Shown: one piece after another, positions 53,901-62,200 of the stretch | Position numbering within the stretch: the stretch's first letter is position 1 | Layout of the letters: every line of letters begins with the position of its first letter | DNA from: Blastomussa wellsi | Lineage: Eukaryota; Cnidaria; Anthozoa; Scleractinia; Plerogyridae | Direction: 5' to 3' | NCBI GenBank assembly: GCA_947652115.1 | Contig: OX393571.1 | Span: forward strand, 14,067,930 to 14,131,929 | Length of the DNA: 64,000 nucleotides | Made by a program: the position numbers and the translations under genes | The notes under the pieces: generated by a model | The model's input: only the letters and a program-made list of their open reading frames with translations | What the model was told of the DNA's origin: nothing | Database searches by the model: none

Positions 53901-56900
53901 TATATGAATGGCTAACATTGGATAATGGTAATAAAAGGTTAAAAAAAGGCCAAGTGTTCATGGTTCGATTGTCCTCACTGTAACCAATAGTTTCTGTTTG
54001 TTATCAATCTAAGGCATTGCTAACAACCAGAAATCTGTAATTCTTGTTTTCATTCAGTCTATTGGCGAACCCTCTACTCAGATGACACTCAATACTTTTC
54101 ATTTTGCTGGGCGTGGCGAGATGAATGTTACTCTTGGAATTCCAAGGCTGAGGTAAAATTATCAATTTTAATTTTGTGAATTAACCAAAAAGTATTTAAT
54201 ATATTGATAATAATTTAAAGAGAAGTAAAAATTACTAGAACACTCAGAGAAAAAATAATTTCTTGAAAGAGGAGGAATTGATTATTAATTTTGTTCCAGC
54301 ACACTGGAAACAAAAAAGCGAGAACTTGAAAAACAAACCAATAGTTTTCAAGTTGCCATTCATTATGACTCGGTTTATTTACAGATCAAAGACACTCAGC
54401 AACAATTCAATACTCTAAGATGACAGTTGTAACAAAAGTGGGTCATTAGTTTCACCGAGATTCTTTTTCTTACAAAAATGGTGTTTGGTTTGTTATAGTG
54501 ATTATCCCAAATTCGGCATTACCTCACCTTCCTCTTTGGGAGGGTGGACAACTGGTGTTTCAGAGTTTTAATATATTGGTAAAAGGTTTTTAAACTAGAA
54601 TTATCAGAAATATATTGGGTCTTAGGTGGAATATTCTATTACAGGGAAATCTTGATGACTGCAAGTGCAAATATCAAGACTCCAAGCATGGACCTCCCGG
54701 TTAAACCAGGCAAAAAATCACAGAAACATGCGAAACAGCTGCAGAGGAAATTCACCAAAGTTACGCTGGCCCAGGTATCATGCTGATGTCCTCCAGTGGT
54801 GTCTCCGTTCTAAAAGAAAGATAGGCAGGCACACGGATAAATGGACAGAAAGGCAGGCAGATGGACGGAAAGATAGACATACAGAGAGAAAGGAAGAGAG
54901 ACAGACAGACAGACTGACAGAAATTAAGACAGACAGACACAAATACACAGACAGCCAGAGAGACAGACTTAAATAGACAGACAGACAGACAGAAACAAAT
55001 AGACAGACAGACAGACACAAATAGACAGACAGATGCAAATAGACAGACCCAAATAGACAGACAGACACAAGCAGACAGACAGACACAAATAGACAGACAA
55101 ACAGACAGACAGATAGACAGATGCAAGCAGACAGACAGATATTTTATTTCAATACAGAATCATTTTTATTATTTTTATTTTAAAGAATTGGTTTCCAAGA
55201 AAGCTGTGATAACAAATAACTACAAACAAACCAATAGACCTTTTACAACCTGCGTGGGAATTGGGCACTGGAGGTATGTTTTCACTATATTGCAATACAA
55301 AAAGGTGACAGCTGCAGGCCTTAATAGAGTGTGTTCGCGTGACGTCACGGCGGCCATGTTGGAGGAGTACAACAAAGAAAGGCAGCCATGTTGGAGGAGT
55401 GAACGAGTCTTTTGGGAATTTAACTCTATTTTCATGCAAATTCTTCCTTTTGTTTCAGTAAAGCAATATGGATGCTAGTCACGTGAGTGAAAACACTCTA
55501 TAGTTTACTATTGGTGAACGTATACCTACAGTGCCTAATCAATATGTGGCATGTAAAAGGTCTATTACAAACCTTAAATTATAGAATACGAAATGAGGTA
55601 ACATGTGCTAGTTGCTACTTTGGAGACTGAGTGCGCATAACACGTTACTGAATATCTCAAGAGACTGATCTGCTTTGATTGTATGTGCATATTGTACATA
55701 TATGGTATTAGGTTACTTTTGTTAGCAGCTACTAAATTTAGTGATTTACTGAAAATTGAATTACAGACATCGTGTAAACTTATTTTTAATGATTATACAG
55801 CTAAGATGGAAATATATGTTCAGTAGAAGAGCAGTCTCTTGGAATTCAACAAAAATAATCATGGTTAAATGGTATCCATGATTGTAATCAGTAGTGCTTT
55901 GTTTTGTAGGTTTTGCAATCTGTTGATGTCTGGGAAACATTGTCACCAAAGACTAAAGGAGAAAGGTTAGAAATTGCTAACTGTGTGTGTAAAGTGTTCA
56001 ATTCTCTTACCAATTATATTTCAATTCACATGTCTTGCAGGCAATTCCCTGTGGACTATTGCTATGCAATGACCAGTAAATTACTTTTAATTTGGTTTAC
56101 ATTATTCGCATTAACTTGTAGTAAGTGTAAAGTTTGTCCTATAGCATTTCTGCTTGTTGTTCCATTTTCCTTTTACAGTTCTTTGCACCCTATCAAGAAA
56201 GTTTCTCTTGTGGCAAAAGTATGGTACATAGCTCTGCAATTAAACTAATTTGGAGACAAAATTTTATGAAGACACATATATTTTGTTTTTCTTTAGGAAC
56301 CGAGTGTATCGTATCAGATTTAAATTTCTCAGCGAGTCGTCATACGAGGTGATAGCCTCTAGCATTGTTACTGTTTTATTAGTATGTAATTAACTTTATT
56401 TTGGATTAAGTTATATTTGCAGTAGGTCTTGGTAGCTTTCATCAGTCAGTTATTTAGCCTTGTGACAAACGCGAAGGCTGTTGATAACACAGTATAGTAA
56501 AATTTCACATGATTAGCCAAGATGAATTAGAGGTGTCTGTCAAGTTGCTATATTGGACATGCAACTTTTCTAGATATGTGTACTTCCAGTAATAACCATA
56601 AAGCAAAACTACAGCTTATTTTGCTATTTATATGTATGTCCTCAATGCTCTAGACATATTTCATAACCATGCATGAAAAATAAGTTTTAAACAAGATCTG
56701 TGCAGTTTAAAGTGCAATTTGTTTCAGTCGTCTGAAATTTCAAGGTCATTTTCTAAAACCTGTTTAATTTTCTAGCCTTACCTGGTTCTTATGTAAGGAG
56801 GGTCTAAACTGAATTTTTTAGCCTAACAGGATCTTAAATTCTAGGTTCTTATATACGCAGGTGTTAACTGTACTCTGCTTTTTTAGGAGAAACTGTTTGT

Positions 56901-59245
56901 GAGAGCTGCAGAAGTTCTTCACTATATGGAAACAAGTTTTATAAAAAGGATCATTTCTGCAGTTTTAAAAGCCACAAAAGCTAAAATTACTGAAAGGTTA
57001 GTCACAGTGTCAGGGTGACATGAAGGTACCCTGTAACAAGGGGATGGTCATTCTAATGCAATGTTATTACATGTGTAAAAGAAAGAAAGAAACAGAGTAA
57101 GCAAGATGGCCAATCACCAAACATGGCTCAAAACAAAAACAGAAAGCTAAGTTAATTACCATGCAAGGGAGATGTACACAAGCCAAGCGGATTGATTGAT
57201 TGACCGACTGACTGACTGACTGACTGACTGACCGACAGACAGACCGACAGCTGACCGACCGACCGACCCACTGACTGACTGACCGACAGACAGACCGACA
57301 GCTGACCGACCGACCTACAGACTGACTGACAGACAGACAGACAGACCGACAGCTGACCGACCGACCTACAGACTGACTGACAGACAGACAGACAGACCGA
57401 CAGCTGACCGGCCAACCCACTGACTGACTGATCGACCGACTGACCGACAGCTGACCGACAGACAGACAGACAGACCGACAGCTGACCGACCGACCTACAG
57501 ACTGACTGACTGACCGACAGACAGACAGACAGACCGACAGCTGACCGACCGACCCACTGACTGACTGACTGACCGACTGACCGACAGACAGCTGACCGGC
57601 CGACCTACAGACTGACTGAATGACCGACCCACTTACAGACTGGCTGACTGGCTGACCGAATCAACCATTTCCACCTAGTTTCGAAAGTTTTTTCACCAAA
57701 AGAGCACAAAAGGGAAACCGAATCCACCCGAACAACCAACCTTAAATGTTTGATCCCAACAAAACGCAAGCTTGCCATTCAGAGGGTTTTCCAAAGTGAG
57801 AATAGAAACACTCAGACACAGAACCAGCGAAACAGTGAATCGTAACTACTCTTTAAACAAAAATTGTCATCTTGCTACCATAAGGATAAATCATTTGATT
57901 TTTCCAAGATGGGATTTCATCTTCATCAAATAACAGTTGTCGATATCTTGTGTCTCTGTTGTACTGTTTTAAAATACTCGTGTCCTACAAACTTACTTAA
58001 TGCAGCTACGTCATCGTTCGTGCACTTTGCAAAATTTAGGTTAAATTGTTCAAAATCGTCATTTCCAATCTGTTTCAATCTTCTCCATCCTCAGCCATCC
58101 CTGTTCCTTTTTGGTTTAGTATCACTCCTTTGGTGTTTTTCTTCCTTAGCAAACTATTATTTTTAGGTTTCCTACATTTTAAGGGTATTTTAAGTTTTCG
58201 AAGAACTGACTCAAAATATCGTGACGTAGCTCCCTTAAGTCATTTCTCAGACGTAAACGTTATTTGCTTGTTGATTGATATGTCTCTTATGAAATTGAAG
58301 GATAATCGAGACTGCAGATGACAAAGAGCAGCCAAGAAATGTCAACAACGAAGAAGGAAACACCCAGGGTGAGAACATGGGAAACTGTTTTTAACAACAA
58401 AGACAAAACCGTTAACGAAACGTAAAACATGGTTTGCATGGTTTGGTTTGTCTTGAATTTTGGCTTCCATCTTGAAAAGTCCTTGAATTTTTGAACGATT
58501 CTTGAAAAGACCTTGGAATTGGATACAGGATTCCTATGTTAACAGAAAAAACGGAAAACTTGCACTTACTGCTTAATCTAATGCTCCGAAAAACAAACTA
58601 CCCTTAACAAACAAACAACTACCCTTAACTGTAAAGTTAGGTTGCTTTAATGCAAACACAGGATTGTTGAACCAGAACTAATGTATAAAGGGTAGTGCCT
58701 GTAGTGTTGGCATCCAAAAATGATGTTTTATGTGGATGACGACTTTCGGAGCAACAAGACCACGAACCATGTAAAACTACGCGCTGAATTCGTCGCACTT
58801 CAAGGATGGACGCAAACGGTAGCGTGCAGCTCGCCCTCCAACATGGTCAGTGTCCGAAAGTTAATATGAAGCGTTTTAGACTCGTTGTTATTTTCATTAT
58901 CATTATTAGTTATAGGACATTTGTATTTAAACTGTTCTAGAAGGTGAAGACGATGATGATGACAATGCCGAGTTATCTGATGAAGAAGCAGCTGACGGCG
59001 ATGCTAATGAAGCAAAACAGAGGCAAAGGCGTGAACAGGTATCCCAAATAGAATACAATATAATTTGGTTTTATCAACTGGGTTGATAATGTCAATTGGC
59101 CACCGTAAAGAGATTCAAGAGCTGACGTTTCGAGCGTTTCGCTCCGACGAAGGGCTAACGCTCGAAACGTCAGCTCTTGAATCTCTTTACGGTGGCCAAT
59201 TGACATTATCAACCCAGTTGATAAAACCAAATTATATTGTTATAC

Positions 59246-59290
<45 letters not shown>

Positions 59291-62200
59291 CTATCCAAAT
59301 AGAATACAGCCACTTTTTGTAGTGGAATGGAGCCTTTGTATCTAACCGTTACATAGTACATAATTCACTGCAGCTTAGCCAAACAAAAACCTGCTACTGG
59401 ACTCGCAAGTTTCTCTTCGCTTTTCTATTTACTCACAAAATCTGTCACAAAGAACTCCCTACTCCGTTTTCGAGTGGGAGACGATTTCTCGCGTGTTCAT
59501 TACCTTATTTGGTAATGGTATCTGCTAATTTAATTTACCCATCCCCGTGTAGTGTAGTGGTAATGCGACACACATTATGCGGGCGACCCGATTTCAACTC
59601 CAGCTCGGTGCTTTTAAAACTGAGTTCTTTTTTTCGTTTTCGAACACCTAAAAGTGTCCGGAGCCATTCCTGTATGTAGCCGCTCGTATCATGATGGGAA
59701 TCCGCCATTTTGAAAGGAATCCTTTTGGAAGGATTTGATACCAGTCCTTTTCCGTGTGCTTGCTCATTAATTTAGACGGTACATTAACTAGCCCAATTCC
59801 CGTTGTAGACTAAGCAGATTAAGTCAGAGGGGAAGTGAAGGGGTCGCAATTGACCTTGCACATCTGACAATCAGGCTAGACTGAGTGCAGTCGCTTAGTT
59901 TTTAGTGTCCCAGCATGCAGCTCGCCCTCCAGCATGTGCGGATTTTGTACACGCGGCCGTTAGTAGCGTACGTGTAGCCGTACCTACCCACACCTCCCCC
60001 CACACCCCCCACTTCCCCCCCACACACACACACACACACACACATCCGGGGGGGGAAACGAGGGCAACTAGTACACTAAAAGACCAGTAGAATTACAGGC
60101 TTAGAACAGCTGTTACAATACCAGAGAAGGTAGCACTGCTTTTTGGTATCATCAACTGTTTTTGCCTCTGTCTCAAATAACAGCATGCCAGCTATGAAGC
60201 GCCTGATGAAGATGATCAGATGGTTGAACAGGAACTCGAGTACAACTCTGAAGGTAGGTGATAGCAAAAGCTGTCAAATAAGACCTGTTGTGCACTCACC
60301 TTACGTGTATGGTTTGAGTATGCTTGTTAGTAGTGGTATATAAACATGGGGGTATTTTAAAGAACTCCAGAGAAGTGTATAGAGGCACAGCCGAATTCTT
60401 CTCTGTGCACTTATGTGTTCTTAAAAATTCCCAAGTGCTTATATTTAAGCAATAGAGGACTTGTGCCGTGTTTACATAGCTTCATCTAAGCACCAAGGGG
60501 GTTTGGGAGGATTCGCAGTCGAGCGTTTACATAACTTTCGAGAATTCTTCCAATCCCCTGAGTGTTTAGATGAGGCTATGTAAACACGGAAAAAGTCCTC
60601 TATTGCTTTTATAAAATTTTTCTTTCTTTCTAAGCACGAAACTAAAACGTTACAACCGTGTTTCCATGCTCTCATCTAAGCACACCTATCAACCAATGAG
60701 AGAGCGCGTAGTATCTCAGTTATCAACAATGAACGAGAACAGAAGACGACATGTGTTGGTAACTTACTAAAGTCAGAAACTTTTATTTTCTTCATTGTCC
60801 ACAGCTTCTCTAATTTTCAACGCACCCGAAAAGTAACTCTTTCCCACCTTCCCCCACCCCCACCCAGTATCGCCTTCCATTTTGCGCTGGCGGCCAGTTC
60901 ACACGCGACTTTTTTTCCGTGTTCAACGATCGAAGAAAAATACGAGAAAAGGAAGGCTGTGAGAAGCCTGCTATCTGCCTGCGTGCTTTTTTTCTGCCCT
61001 TTGCAGGATGATCATTTCTTTCTGTAGATAAACATTTGCCTTTGCTGACATTGTTAGAGTTGTTTTTGTTTTTCTTAAAAAGATGAAGATGGCAGTGAGG
61101 AGACAAGAAGTTCAATAAACGATTCCTCTGACGATGGTATGTACATGGTATAAATAGGCCATTTCCGAGTTTTTCGTTTGCCTCAGTGTGAAAACGAGTC
61201 TAAGTGCGAAACCATTCATTCTCTACTTGCACAATCCCATAATACACCGCTTCTACCCCCCAAACAATTTGCATAGGTATTGTTTTAGATTTCCCTTGGG
61301 ACATCTTCATGTCCCAGGAGAAATTGCAAACAATGATTATGCAAAATTTTTTTTTTTTTTTTGGGGGGGGGGGGGTAAAAGAGATGTATTATGGGATTTG
61401 TGCAAGTAGAGAATATGAAAATATGTTTTACCTGCATCTTCATTCTCATGCAAAACGAGCTCATTTCCATATGAATAGTTACGCACTTAGACTCGTTTTG
61501 AAACTGAGGGAAAAGGGAACTCGGAAAGTAAAGTTGTAGTGGCTCATCAGGCCGAAACTTATCCCGGTTTCCTTAGCATGAAGCGACTAGGAGTATTTCT
61601 ACTCCCCCCTGGATGGGATGCTAGTCCATCGCAGGGTTACCCCCCAGCATTAAATTCGACGATACCCATCTATACACCTGGCTAAAGAGAGGTACTATAA
61701 GAGTAAAGTGTCTTACCCAAGAACACAACGCAGTGCCCCGGCCATGGTTCAAACTGCTCGATCCGAAGTCCAGCGCACTTACTATTAGCCACCGCACCTC
61801 CGATTGATTGTTCTAATTTAGGTAGTTTTGTAGTATTCTCACGGAGGCTTTTGCCACGAACAATCCTTTTGTTTTCGTTATCTTCTGTTTGTTTGTTTGT
61901 TTATATTTGTACGTAGAAGATGAAGAGGTGGATTCTAGTGAAACTCAAAACCAAAACAAAGTGAAGCGGATCAAACACAAAAATGGCGATAGTGCGCGAA
62001 TACAGGTAAAACTAATAAGAAACAAATTTGCATAAACTGAAATGATACACACCATTTTGTCATGTAGCATCGTGTTTCTTGAAAGAGCTACTTCAATGTT
62101 TGTGCATCTTAAAATTTTTAGCGTAAAATTTTCCTCTTTGTTATTTGTTATCCGTCTCAATCTTGTCCACCCTTGACCATCCTTGTTCTTTCTTGGTTTA

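Noticed and set aside
54761..55126. Cysteine/serine-rich minus-strand frames (CLSVCL type)
   Set aside because: Pure translation of the CAGA/GACA simple repeat inside a POLR1A intron; the same applies to 57067-57420.
59110..59180. Hammerhead-like look of GACGAAGGGCTAACGCTCGA in the fold-back family
   Set aside because: The core would need CTGANGA but reads CCGACGAA, and stem II is short with an extra A. I cannot support a ribozyme, though the retroelement context makes a formal motif search worthwhile.
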